A stretch of 58,626 nucleotides of DNA from Candidatus Omnitrophota bacterium (GCA_016177405.1 JACOVG010000032.1:1-58626), one strand, 5' to 3'. Positions 18,731-27,927 are shown, numbered from the stretch's first letter. Notes: generated from the sequence alone by a model not told the origin. Translations and numbers: made by a program.

Positions 18731-20230
18731 ATGAAAAAAGTCCTCATGGCGTTTGTGGTTTGCCTGCTGGCGCATCCGGCCGTCGGTTTGGGCGCGGCCG
18801 GGGAATCGCCCCCCAAGATTTCCATGGATGTCACCGAGGCCAACCTTGAGGATGTCTTAAAGCTCCTCTCCCAGCAGGCCGGCCTCAACTTTGTCGCCTC
18901 GGAAGAGGTGAAGGAAAAGAAGGTGACCCTGTACCTCGACCAGGTCCCGGTTCAGACCGCCATCGAGAGCCTCCTGGAGGCCAACCGCTTGGTTTCCAGA
19001 ACGGCTTCCGACTCCAACCTCTACCTGATCCATGAATCGAATGCTCCCCGGGTGGAAACGATCACCCGGGTCTTCATCCTCAAGTACGCCCGGGTGGTTC
19101 CCTCGGCTGGGGAGGTCATGACCTCCTTCGGCCTAAGCGGCTCCCTCATCACCCAGACCTTCTCGAGCTCATCCGGGGGAAGCTCAACCGCGGGAGGCGG
19201 GGCCAGCCTGGCAGGGGGCGCCGGAGCCACCGGCGGGCTGGTGGCGATCATCCGGTCGCTCCTCACCGAGCACGGCTCGGTGGTCACCGACCCTCGGACC
19301 AACACCTTGATTGTCACCGAAATTCCGAATAGAATGCCCGTGATCGAAGATACCATCCGTCAATTGGACGTCAAGCCCATACAGCTCATGATTGAAGCCG
19401 AGGTGGTGGAAGTCACCCTGGACACCCTTAGAAGAATCGGCGTGGAGTTCGGCGACCCCACCGCGGGGACGGTGGCCTCGTACGACGGACCCAAAAGAAC
19501 CTCCTTCTTTCCGTACCACTTCGGCCTGCTGGAGAAGGGAACCATCACGCACACGCTGGGGACCATGTCGCTGGCTGAAATGGACGTCCTCTTCAAGATC
19601 CTCGCCACTGAAAAGGACGTCCGCTTCCTGGCGCGCCCAAGGCTCTTGACCCTCTCCAACGAGGTGGCCGAGGTCCGGATCGTGGCCGATGCCGTGACCG
19701 GAGTGACCTCCACCACCGTCTCCGAAACCGGCAACATCACGGAGACGCCCGAGCGCAACACGGTCGGGACCATCCTCCGGGTGACCCCCATGGTCAACGA
19801 CAACCGCTACGTCACCATGGTCATCGAGCCCGAAATCTCCAGGGTGATCCAATCCTCCTCCTTCAGCAAGTTTCTGGATCCCAACCGCCGGGCCGCCCGG
19901 ACCACCGTGATGGTGCCCGACGGCGGGACGGTGATGATCGCGGGGCTCATCTCCACGGAAGACTCCGAGAGCGCCCGCCGGATCCCGGGGCTCGGAGACA
20001 TCCCCATCTTGGGGCTGCCCTTCAAGCGGACCGATACCGAACGAAAGAACACGGAGATTCTGGTTTTCATCACCCCCCACATCGTCCGGGAGGAGCGCCC
20101 CATTCAAACCGTGGAGGCCCGGGAGCAAACGCCCGTGGCCGGCCGGGAGGAACGCAGGCTGACCTCGCACCACAAAAGGACCCTGAAGGCGCGGGCCGTG
20201 GAGGAAACTGTGGAAAACATCCTAAGGTAA
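18731..20230 (+). CDS. pilQ: type IV pilus secretin
   Basis: STN-like DVTEANLEDVLKLLSQQAGLNF; secretin VPDGGTVMIAGLISTEDSESARRIPGLGDIPILGLPFK. Confidence 0.92.
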   Translation: MKKVLMAFVVCLLAHPAVGLGAAGESPPKISMDVTEANLEDVLKLLSQQAGLNFVASEEVKEKKVTLYLDQVPVQTAIESLLEANRLVSRTASDSNLYLIHESNAPRVETITRVFILKYARVVPSAGEVMTSFGLSGSLITQTFSSSSGGSSTAGGGASLAGGAGATGGLVAIIRSLLTEHGSVVTDPRTNTLIVTEIPNRMPVIEDTIRQLDVKPIQLMIEAEVVEVTLDTLRRIGVEFGDPTAGTVASYDGPKRTSFFPYHFGLLEKGTITHTLGTMSLAEMDVLFKILATEKDVRFLARPRLLTLSNEVAEVRIVADAVTGVTSTTVSETGNITETPERNTVGTILRVTPMVNDNRYVTMVIEPEISRVIQSSSFSKFLDPNRRAARTTVMVPDGGTVMIAGLISTEDSESARRIPGLGDIPILGLPFKRTDTERKNTEILVFITPHIVREERPIQTVEAREQTPVAGREERRLTSHHKRTLKARAVEETVENILR

Positions 20231-20235
20231 TTCCC

Positions 20236-21966
20236 TTGACGATCAAAACCCACTTAAGACTCGGTGACCTCCTCGTGAGCGCGGGGCTCATCACCGAGAG
20301 CCAGCTCAAGGAGGCGATCAACCGGCAGAAGACCAGCCACGAGAGGCTCGGCGAGGCGCTGGTGTCTCTGCGTTACGTGACCGAGGTTCAACTGGCCGAG
20401 GTTTTGGGGAGGCAGCTCGGAATCCCTTTTAAGAACTTCGAGAAGGGAGATCTCCAATGGACCGACAGCGCCCTTAAGAAAATCCTTCCCGAGGAATTCA
20501 TTCGAAAGCAACTGGTTCTTCCCTTGGCCAAAGGCCGGGACGCCATCACGATCGCCCTGTTCGATCCGCTGGATCTGATCCTCCTGGACAACCTGAAGAA
20601 GATGACCGGCCAATCCATCGCGCCTGTCATCGCCACCAAAACGGATATGCTCAAAGCCATCGAGGCCGCCTTCGGCAAGCGGGATCTCTTGAAGGAAGCG
20701 GTCGCCGGAACGTACGGCCAGTCCGCGGTGGGAGCCGCCATGGAGACCGTCGAGGAGGTCCGACAGGAGGAGGGGCAAACCGTTGAAGACCTCACCGCCA
20801 AAGCGGGGGAAGCCCAGGTGGTCCGCTTGGTGGACCTCTTCCTGACCGAGGCGGTCAACTCACGGGCCAGCGACATCCACATAGAGCCCTATCCCAACCA
20901 AATCTCGATTCGCTTCCGGATCGACGGCATCCTGCAGCCTGTGGAGCCGCCGGCCGCCCACCTGATGCCGGCCATCATCTCCCGGATCAAGATCCTGTCA
21001 AGAATGGACATCGCTGAAAAACGCCTGCCGCAGGACGGCGGCTTCACCATCCGGCTGGGCGAAAAGGTGGTGGATCTGCGCGTTTCCACCATTCCGGTCG
21101 TCTACGGAGAGAAGGTGGTAATCCGCCTGCTCGATAAGAGTAACCTCGTTTTCGACTTCAAGCAGTTGGGGATGGGCGGTCAAGCCCTTCAGGATGTCGA
21201 ACAGGGAATCACCTCTCCCTACGGACTGATCTTCATCACCGGCCCCACCGGGAGCGGCAAGTCCACCACCCTGTACGCGGCCATCAACCGGATCAAGAGC
21301 CCGGCCCGCAACGTCGTCACCATCGAGGACCCGGTGGAATACAAGGTGGAGGGGATCAATCAGGTCCAGGCCAAGCCGGCCATTGGGCTCACCTTTGCCG
21401 CCGGCCTGCGGGCCTTCCTGCGGCAGGACCCCGACGTCATCATGGTCGGAGAGGTCCGGGACCTTGAAACCGCCGGGATCTGCGTCCAGGCCGCCCTGAC
21501 CGGCCACCTGGTTCTTTCCACCCTTCACACCAACGACGCCGCTTCCGCGGTGACCCGCTTGATTGACCTGGGGGTGGAGCCGTTCCTCCTGGCTCCCTCT
21601 CTGGTTCTGCTGGTCGCCCAAAGGCTCATCCGGAAGCTTTGCCCCAAGTGCAAACAACCCTACGATCCGCCGAGCGGCCTTAAAGAGAAAACCAAACTCC
21701 CGGCTGGCCAGTATTTCAAGGCCAACGGCTGCCCCGATTGCCGGAACACCGGCTACGCGGGACGCCTGGGGATTTACGAGGTCATGCGGGTCGAGGACAG
21801 GCTCCGGGATCTCATCTCCAAGGGGTCGCCGGCCGAGGAAATCAAGAAACTGGCTCAAGGCCAGGGGATGAAGAGCCTATTTGAAAGCGGCCTGGAAAAA
21901 GCCGCCCAGGGCTTGACCTCCCTGGAAGAGGCCTTCAGCGTCACCGTGGGAGCGCTGGCCCTGTAA
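20236..21966 (+). CDS. pilB: type IV pilus assembly ATPase
   Basis: MshEN-like N-terminus; GPTGSGKSTTLYAAI; CxxC zinc motifs LCPKCKQ...GCPDCRNTGY. Confidence 0.95.
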   Translation: MTIKTHLRLGDLLVSAGLITESQLKEAINRQKTSHERLGEALVSLRYVTEVQLAEVLGRQLGIPFKNFEKGDLQWTDSALKKILPEEFIRKQLVLPLAKGRDAITIALFDPLDLILLDNLKKMTGQSIAPVIATKTDMLKAIEAAFGKRDLLKEAVAGTYGQSAVGAAMETVEEVRQEEGQTVEDLTAKAGEAQVVRLVDLFLTEAVNSRASDIHIEPYPNQISIRFRIDGILQPVEPPAAHLMPAIISRIKILSRMDIAEKRLPQDGGFTIRLGEKVVDLRVSTIPVVYGEKVVIRLLDKSNLVFDFKQLGMGGQALQDVEQGITSPYGLIFITGPTGSGKSTTLYAAINRIKSPARNVVTIEDPVEYKVEGINQVQAKPAIGLTFAAGLRAFLRQDPDVIMVGEVRDLETAGICVQAALTGHLVLSTLHTNDAASAVTRLIDLGVEPFLLAPSLVLLVAQRLIRKLCPKCKQPYDPPSGLKEKTKLPAGQYFKANGCPDCRNTGYAGRLGIYEVMRVEDRLRDLISKGSPAEEIKKLAQGQGMKSLFESGLEKAAQGLTSLEEAFSVTVGALAL

Positions 21967-21969
21967 ACC

Positions 21970-23187
21970 ATGTCACAGTACAGCTACGTCGTCCGCACAA
22001 GGTTGGGTCGAACCGAGAAGGGGACCCTGGAGGCCAACAGCCCTGACGAGGCGGTTTCCATCCTTCAGGGCAGGGACCTGGTCGTTGTTTCCGTCGAAGA
22101 AACAAAGGCGCAGACGATCACCCTGGGCCGCCGGCGGGCTTACCACGCCGGCGTCAAAACTTCCGACCTCGTCATTTTCGCCCGCTCCCTCTCGGCCATG
22201 TCGGAAGCGGGTCTGCCTCTCCTTAAGGCCGTGGAAACGGTGGGCGACCAAATCCGTTCCCGGAAGTTGTACCTGGTGATTGGCGAAATTGCCCGGGATG
22301 TCCGAGGCGGCTCCACCTTCCGCGACGCCCTGGCCAAGCATCCCGCGGTCTTCTCTCCCTTCTGGCTCTCCCTCATCGAAATGGGTGAGGCCTCCGGCCA
22401 GCTCACCCGCTCACTCGAGCAGATCGCCCTGCATCTCGAGAAATCCGGCGCCATCCAGCGAAAGGTGGTCTCGGCCTTGATCTATCCGGCGATCCTTCTG
22501 GGTGTCGCGGTCGTGGCCATCCTGGTCTTCACCCTAAAGATCATCCCAACCTTCGGAACCCTCTTTTCCAGCTTTGGCACCCAGCTCCCCGCTCTTACCC
22601 AGGCGGTCATCTCTCTTTCCAACTTCATGCGCCGCGCCTTCGGCCTGATTCTCCTGGCGGCAGCCGGGGGCATCTTTCTCTTCACCCGCTATGCCAAAAC
22701 GCCGGCTGGCCGCTGGCAGACGGACCTGCTGATGCTCAAACTTCCCGTCTTTGGGCCTCTCTTTCAGGCGGTCGCCGCCGAGCAGTTCGCCTCCAATCTG
22801 GGCACCCTGCTGAAGGCCGGAGTTCCGATCCTTCACGCCATGGAGATCGTCATCGCCACCTGTCCCAACAAGGTGGTCGCCTCCCTCCTGGAACAGATGC
22901 GCACAGGCATCCGGGAAGGCCGGCCCCTGGCCGACCCCTTGTCCCAAACCGACATCTTCCCGGCCATGGTGGCCCAGATGATCACGGTGGGGGAGCAGAC
23001 CGGCAAGCTTTCTGGAATGCTGGAAGAGGTTTCCAAATATTACGAGGACCAGGTGGCCACCACCGTCGAGCGCATGACGGCCCTCCTGGAGCCTGTGATG
23101 CTGGTGGGGATGGCGGTGGTGATCGGGACCTTGGTGGTGGCCATGTACCTGCCCATCTTCCAGATCTCGCAGTCCTTCGGCAGGTAA
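21970..23187 (+). CDS. pilC: type II secretion/type IV pilus inner-membrane platform protein
   Basis: Two T2SSF domains; FARSLSAMSEAGLPLLKAVETV; MITVGEQTGKLSGMLEEVSKYYE. Confidence 0.95.
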   Translation: MSQYSYVVRTRLGRTEKGTLEANSPDEAVSILQGRDLVVVSVEETKAQTITLGRRRAYHAGVKTSDLVIFARSLSAMSEAGLPLLKAVETVGDQIRSRKLYLVIGEIARDVRGGSTFRDALAKHPAVFSPFWLSLIEMGEASGQLTRSLEQIALHLEKSGAIQRKVVSALIYPAILLGVAVVAILVFTLKIIPTFGTLFSSFGTQLPALTQAVISLSNFMRRAFGLILLAAAGGIFLFTRYAKTPAGRWQTDLLMLKLPVFGPLFQAVAAEQFASNLGTLLKAGVPILHAMEIVIATCPNKVVASLLEQMRTGIREGRPLADPLSQTDIFPAMVAQMITVGEQTGKLSGMLEEVSKYYEDQVATTVERMTALLEPVMLVGMAVVIGTLVVAMYLPIFQISQSFGR

Positions 23188-23202
23188 AGCACGCTTAAGG
23201 GA

Positions 23203-23231
23203 TTGATTTGACAGGGTTTACTTGGTATGCT
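23203..23231 (+). promoter_or_regulatory. candidate internal promoter TTGATT-N17-TATGCT for pilin genes
   Basis: Hexamers and spacing read directly; AAAAAGGAGGAACTCATATG follows. Confidence 0.5.
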
Positions 23232-23258
23232 TAAAAAATACAAAAAGGAGGAACTCAT

Positions 23259-23663
23259 ATGAGGCGCAACGCACACAAGGGTTTCACCCTGTTGGAACTG
23301 CTCGTGGTGGTGATCATCATTGGCGTCCTGGCAGCCGTCGCCCTGCCGCAGTTTGGCAAGGCCACCGAGAGAGCCAAACAGTCGGAGGCCCTGTCCATCC
23401 TAGGCGCCATGCGAACAGCCGAGTTCCTCTATTATCAGGAGCACGACTCCTTTACCACCGACAGCGCTAAATTGTCCGTTGACGTCCCGGGCGATGCTTC
23501 GACGGAACATTACTTCAAGTACGAGATCCCGACGGGTGGGGCGAACCTTACTGTTCGAGCCACCAGGAAGAAAACCGGCGGGAAGACTCCTGCTTACACC
23601 ACCGACTATACCATCGACCTCGACAAGAGCGGCAACATCACTAAGGGAGCGGGCGCGCCTTAA
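23259..23663 (+). CDS. type IV prepilin
   Basis: HKGFTLLELLVVVIIIGVLAAVALPQFGKATERAK. Confidence 0.93.
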   Translation: MRRNAHKGFTLLELLVVVIIIGVLAAVALPQFGKATERAKQSEALSILGAMRTAEFLYYQEHDSFTTDSAKLSVDVPGDASTEHYFKYEIPTGGANLTVRATRKKTGGKTPAYTTDYTIDLDKSGNITKGAGAP

Positions 23664-23684
23664 GGCGTCCTCCTGCAAGAAACC

Positions 23685-24125
23685 ATGAGAGAAAATAGGG
23701 GCGGCTTTACCCTTCTCGAACTCCTTGTGGTGGTTATCATAGTGGGGATTCTTGCTTCGGTCGCCATGCCGCAATTTGGCAAGGCCACCGATCGGGCCCG
23801 CGAGGCGGAGGCGAAGAATGTCCTTGCTTCCCTGCTGTCGGCGGAGTTGGCCTACCTGCAGGAGAAGAGCACCTTCACCCTCAACAAGGATGACCTGGTG
23901 GTCACCATCCCCCAGATGCATGACTGGGGGATCCCCGCCTTCACCGCCGGCACCGACGGGGCGACCGTGGATACCATCAGCAGCGGCGACCTGAAGGACG
24001 GAGTAACCATTAAGACGCTCGGAGACAACCTTAGCCCCGGAGGCCATAACCATACGGGCCACAGGGTCCGCGGTATTGTGGTAAAAACCGGTGCCCGGTT
24101 CATCGATTCTACCGGCGGCCTATAA
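23685..24125 (+). CDS. type IV prepilin (paralogue)
   Basis: RGGFTLLELLVVVIIVGILASVAMPQFGKATDRAR. Confidence 0.92.
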   Translation: MRENRGGFTLLELLVVVIIVGILASVAMPQFGKATDRAREAEAKNVLASLLSAELAYLQEKSTFTLNKDDLVVTIPQMHDWGIPAFTAGTDGATVDTISSGDLKDGVTIKTLGDNLSPGGHNHTGHRVRGIVVKTGARFIDSTGGL

Positions 24126-24147
24126 ACCCAACAGCCCCCTCCCTCCG

Positions 24148-24549
24148 GTGGGAAGGGAGGGGGTGACCCTCCTTGAGATTCTGATTGTGGTTATCATTGT
24201 GGCAATCCTGGCGGGGGTCGCTATGCCCAACTACGCCAGAACCGTGGAGAAGGCCAAGGTTCAGGAGGCCGAAGGGATTCTCACCACCATCTATCAGGCC
24301 CAGAGGATTTACCGCCTGGATTACGATACCTTCACCACCCTTGCCCTGTTGGATTCCAACCGCTATCTCACCAGCCCCACCAGCAGCAACTGGAGCTTTA
24401 CCGATTCCACCGCCCCCACAGCCGCCACCTTTCAGGTGAAGGCCTCCCGCACCGGGGGCGCCCAATATCTGCGGGTAGATCAGACCGGCCAGATTTGCAA
24501 ATCCGCCGGATACGATACCTCCGTCTCCAACCGGCCTGTCTGCCCGTAG
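24148..24549 (+). CDS. type IV prepilin (third paralogue, G|V cleavage site)
   Basis: VGREGVTLLEILIVVIIVAILAGVAMPNYARTVEKAK; start uncertain (GTG 24148 or 24091). Confidence 0.85.
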   Translation: MGREGVTLLEILIVVIIVAILAGVAMPNYARTVEKAKVQEAEGILTTIYQAQRIYRLDYDTFTTLALLDSNRYLTSPTSSNWSFTDSTAPTAATFQVKASRTGGAQYLRVDQTGQICKSAGYDTSVSNRPVCP

Positions 24550-24555
24550 GAACGC

Positions 24556-25632
24556 ATGACGTCTTCCATCGATGAGCTCCTGAAGCTCGCGGTCGCGCGA
24601 AGGGCTTCCGACCTCCACCTCACGGTGGGACTGCCCCCCCTTTTCCGGATCGACGGCCAGCTCACCCCCTTGGAGGATGCGCCGCTGACCGGTGAGTCCG
24701 CCCGGGCCCTGGCCTATGCCATGCTGGACGACCAACGGATCGTGCAGTTTGAGCAAAGCAGGGAACTGGACACCTCTTACAGCGTCAAGGGGCTCTCCCG
24801 CTTCAGGGTGAACCTCTACCGTCAGCGAGGTTCGGTGGCGGCCGTCATCCGGGTGATTCCCTTTCAGGTGCCGACCTTTGAAGAGCTCGGCCTGCCTTCC
24901 ATCCTGAAGGAATTCGCCGAACGATTAAGCGGCCTCTTCATCGTCAGCGGCCCCACGGGATGCGGCAAATCCACCACCCTGGCCGCCATGGTCCGGCACA
25001 TCAACGAGAGAAGGAACTGCCACATCCTCACGGTGGAGGACCCCATCGAATACCTTCACCAGCACAAGAAAGCCACCATCAACCAGAGGGAGCTGGGCAC
25101 CGACACCGATTCCTTCAAGGAGGCGCTCCGGCATGCCGTCCGCCAGGACCCCAACATCCTCTTGATCGGGGAGATGCGTGATCTGGAAACCATGTCGGCC
25201 GCCTTGACCCTGGCCGAAACCGGTCACCTGGTCCTGGCCACCCTCCACACCTCGGACACCATGCACGCCATCACCAGGATTGTGGACGTCTTCCCCCCCT
25301 TCCAACAGACCCAGATCCGCATCCAGCTTTCCCTGGTCCTAATCGGCATTGTGGTCCAACAGCTCATCCCGCGCGCCGCAGGGAAGGGCAGGGTCGCCGT
25401 CTGCGAGGTGATGAACGTGACCCCGGCCATTGGCAGCATGATCCGGGAAAACCAGCTTCACCAACTGCGCTCCAGTCTGCAGACGGGGCGCCAGCACGGC
25501 ATGTGCACCATGAACCAATCGCTGGCGGAGCTGCTTCTTGAAAAGTCGATCACCTGGGAGGAGGCCCTAAAGCGCTCCTTGGACCCGGAAGATCTGAGAA
25601 GGCTCCTCCCAAAAACTTCGGGGCTGCCCTAA
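24556..25632 (+). CDS. pilT: twitching motility ATPase PilT
   Basis: GPTGCGKSTTLAAMVRHINE; VEDPIEYLH; GEMRDLETMSAALTLAETGHLVLATLHT. Confidence 0.96.
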   Translation: MTSSIDELLKLAVARRASDLHLTVGLPPLFRIDGQLTPLEDAPLTGESARALAYAMLDDQRIVQFEQSRELDTSYSVKGLSRFRVNLYRQRGSVAAVIRVIPFQVPTFEELGLPSILKEFAERLSGLFIVSGPTGCGKSTTLAAMVRHINERRNCHILTVEDPIEYLHQHKKATINQRELGTDTDSFKEALRHAVRQDPNILLIGEMRDLETMSAALTLAETGHLVLATLHTSDTMHAITRIVDVFPPFQQTQIRIQLSLVLIGIVVQQLIPRAAGKGRVAVCEVMNVTPAIGSMIRENQLHQLRSSLQTGRQHGMCTMNQSLAELLLEKSITWEEALKRSLDPEDLRRLLPKTSGLP

Positions 25633-25651
25633 AAAAGGGCTCCAGTTAATT

Positions 25652-25669
25652 GGCCACCTATCGGTGGCC
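25652..25669. terminator. GGCCACC-TATC-GGTGGCC hairpin between pilT and tRNA-Ala
   Basis: Perfect 7-bp inverted repeat; no strong U tract. Confidence 0.4.
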
Positions 25670-25679
25670 TAGAAACTTC

Positions 25680-25752
25680 GGGGCTGTAGCTCAGCTGGGA
25701 GAGCGCCTGAATCGCACTCAGGAGGCCAGGGGTTCGAATCCCCTCAGCTCCA
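25680..25752 (+). tRNA. tRNA-Ala (anticodon CGC)
   Basis: GGGGCTGTAGCTCAGCTGGGAGAGCGCCTGAATCGCACTCAGGAGGCCAGGGGTTCGAATCCCCTCAGCTCCA folds as a cloverleaf; anticodon loop ATCGCAC; CCA not encoded. Confidence 0.93.
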
Positions 25753-27243
25753 CGTCCTGCACATGGCCGTTTCGGTCCAAACCATGCCGCAGGGCCGGTA
25801 AGAAATCTTGTTTTGGGCGAGATTCGGAAGGCCCGAATCGCCCATCGCGTTGACAAAACGGCAGTTCTCGAGGCCGCGGGAGAGCTCCCTGAAAAGGAAG
25901 GCGTTTAATCCCGGCAGGGAACGGTCGGCAATCTCCAAGAAGACCACGAAGGTCTCTTTCGACACCCACCCTCCCAGGGTGTAGGCAACCAAACCTCTGT
26001 CCGCCTCCGCCACCAAGCCGGTCAAGCCAAAGGACGCGGCGTCCATCAGCAGACGGCGGTGGAAGAAAAGCCCGTCCCGAAGCAGCGCTTTGGGATAAGG
26101 CCGATCCGCGGCCTGATGGCGCCCGATGGCCCAGTGGGTGTAGGCCGATAAACAGGCCTGCAGATCCTTCGCCTCGAAGGGGCGCACCCTCGGGGTAAGC
26201 TCCCTGGCGCACCGATTCGCGGCCCATCTTTGACGGCGATACCGGTCTCCCCTAAGCCCGGCAAGATCCTCTCTCCGGTAAAGGTATTCAAGCTCGGACC
26301 TTTCCGTTTTAAGGCCCAGAGTATCGAGGCCCTTCACCGAGGAGAATTCCAGCGCTTCAATTCGCGACACCGCCGAATCCTGGTTCAATGCCCTTAAGAT
26401 CTCCCAGGAGGCCTCCACAGCTTTCAAATTGGGATGGGCCGCAAGCGGTGGAAGGGGCATAAAGAAACCGCCCCCTTGTTCGGCGAAAAGACACAGCTCT
26501 CCCTCCAGCCTTGCCCACCACAACCGCATCAGGTCCATCCATCCGAGCAAACCTGCCAGGGTGTAGCGGGAATTCAGATGCGGCCGGAGGCGCAAAGCTT
26601 CTTGGACAAGCCCTGCCTCGGAAAGCGTAAGCGGCCGCAGAGCCGGATGGGGACGCGTCACGGAGGGTCGAACGGCTTCGTTGGCAATGGCCGCGACGCA
26701 AGCCACCGGCACATACTCTGGAAAGGCGGGGCCCACCAACTGGGGGTTGGCCTTCAAATACTCCGATCCCAGCGGGGAATCCAAATAGCGGGAAAGCCTT
26801 AGGGCGTAATCGGAAACCTCCCTGGAGTTCCCTTGCGCTTCCAGGTAAGGGCACTTGAGATCCATGGCCAAAAAGACCTTCTCCCCGGAAGCGTCCCGAG
26901 TCAAGACAAAGGGATACAACCGGCAATCCAAAGGTCTAACAGGGTAGATCGAACAGCGGTTTGCTTCCGCTTCAAAGGCCGGGCACTGGAAACCGTTCCC
27001 GCAGGACTTGAGCCTCGGTGTCAGGGAAGGAGAGCCTGAAGTTGATTGGAACCACCCCTGCCTTTCGGGACGCTCCTGAAGAGCCCACCCCACCTCCTGC
27101 CGGGACCACGCGGGGGTTTGGACCCCCTCCGTGTCCGGGAAACGGCAGCAGATCCTGCAGTTGAGGCACCAACTTTCCGGAACAATTTGGGGCGTCTTCT
27201 CGATGAAGGCGGTTATTTTCTCGCTGTCGGCGGCTGGATTCAC
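25744..27243 (-). CDS. YkgJ-type cysteine-cluster protein fused to a DUF2156/LPG-synthase-C-like domain
   Basis: CLNCRICCRF...CxxFEAEANRCSIYPVRPLDCRLYPF then ELSRGLENCRFVNAMGDSGLPNLAQNKISYRP. Confidence 0.75.
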   Translation of the reverse strand: MNPAADSEKITAFIEKTPQIVPESWCLNCRICCRFPDTEGVQTPAWSRQEVGWALQERPERQGWFQSTSGSPSLTPRLKSCGNGFQCPAFEAEANRCSIYPVRPLDCRLYPFVLTRDASGEKVFLAMDLKCPYLEAQGNSREVSDYALRLSRYLDSPLGSEYLKANPQLVGPAFPEYVPVACVAAIANEAVRPSVTRPHPALRPLTLSEAGLVQEALRLRPHLNSRYTLAGLLGWMDLMRLWWARLEGELCLFAEQGGGFFMPLPPLAAHPNLKAVEASWEILRALNQDSAVSRIEALEFSSVKGLDTLGLKTERSELEYLYRREDLAGLRGDRYRRQRWAANRCARELTPRVRPFEAKDLQACLSAYTHWAIGRHQAADRPYPKALLRDGLFFHRRLLMDAASFGLTGLVAEADRGLVAYTLGGWVSKETFVVFLEIADRSLPGLNAFLFRELSRGLENCRFVNAMGDSGLPNLAQNKISYRPCGMVWTETAMCRTWS

Positions 27244-27245
27244 AC

Positions 27246-27274
27246 TTTACATCCCTTGGGCTTCTTGTTATAGT
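27246..27274 (+). promoter_or_regulatory. candidate sigma70 promoter TTTACA-N17-TATAGT
   Basis: Hexamers and exact 17-bp spacing read directly. Confidence 0.55.
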
Positions 27275-27284
27275 GTAACACGTT

Positions 27285-27368
27285 ATGGCACTTCCTCGAA
27301 AGTTGAAGGCCCGTCGACGGAGAAAACGCTCTTCCGGGAAGGCCCACCGCGGGAAGAAAGGCCGCTGA
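27285..27368 (+). CDS. 27-aa highly basic microprotein MALPRKLKARRRRKRSSGKAHRGKKGR (candidate)
   Basis: ATG ~11 nt after a good -10; stop 6 nt before the PilZ ATG; below the ORF-track length cutoff. Confidence 0.45.
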   Translation: MALPRKLKARRRRKRSSGKAHRGKKGR

Positions 27369-27374
27369 AAAGCA

Positions 27375-27914
27375 ATGGCTTCTGGAAGGCCCGAGCGGCG
27401 TGGGAAAGCCCGTTTTAGGGTTCGACTGCCATTTCTTCTTAAGGCCAGCGGTCTGGAAGCTCCTGGAACCACCCGAAATTTATCCCTTCTGGGGATCGCC
27501 GGTTACACCAGCACGCCCTTAACGCTCGGACAGGTGGTGGACTGCCACCTTGAGATTCCTAAACCCGCGCTCTCCATCACCGCCCACGGAACCATCGTAC
27601 GCTGCGACGCGCTCACCGAACCTCATCCGGACGGCACCTGCGAGATGGGGGTTTTCTTTAGAACCTTTGAGCCCGGCAACGAATCGTTGCTCACCCGATT
27701 CCTGAACCACCTCTCCCGGGAGGAAGATTCGGCCGTCCAGGCGGGTTTGCGCGCCTTCAAAGAAAAGATCAAGGCCCGCAAGCGCCGCAAGCGCCTGGAG
27801 GAGCTCCAGAAGAAGCGCCGGGCCCTCTTGAGGAAAAAGAAGCGTTTGGCGAAAGCGCGCAAAGAAGCCCGCAAGCGTTCCCAGCGGGCCGCCCGTCGGC
27901 GCAAGAAGTCTTAA
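27375..27914 (+). CDS. PilZ domain protein with long Lys/Arg-rich C-terminal tail
   Basis: RRGKARFRVRLPF...ATRNLSLLGIAGYTS-type PilZ pattern; tail KARKRRKRLEELQKKRRALLRKKKRLAKARKEARKRSQRAARRRKKS. Confidence 0.7.
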   Translation: MASGRPERRGKARFRVRLPFLLKASGLEAPGTTRNLSLLGIAGYTSTPLTLGQVVDCHLEIPKPALSITAHGTIVRCDALTEPHPDGTCEMGVFFRTFEPGNESLLTRFLNHLSREEDSAVQAGLRAFKEKIKARKRRKRLEELQKKRRALLRKKKRLAKARKEARKRSQRAARRRKKS

Positions 27915-27927
27915 AACCCAAGCCATC

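Noticed and set aside
25629-25856. Short ORFs across the tRNA-Ala (25629-25856 minus; 25650-25853 plus)
   Set aside because: They read through the tRNA (AVAQLGERLNRTQEARGSNPLSS is the typical translated-tRNA artefact)
27285-27368. Ribosomal protein identity for the 27-aa basic peptide
   Set aside because: Composition resembles very small basic ribosomal proteins but I see no specific signature, so left as unknown
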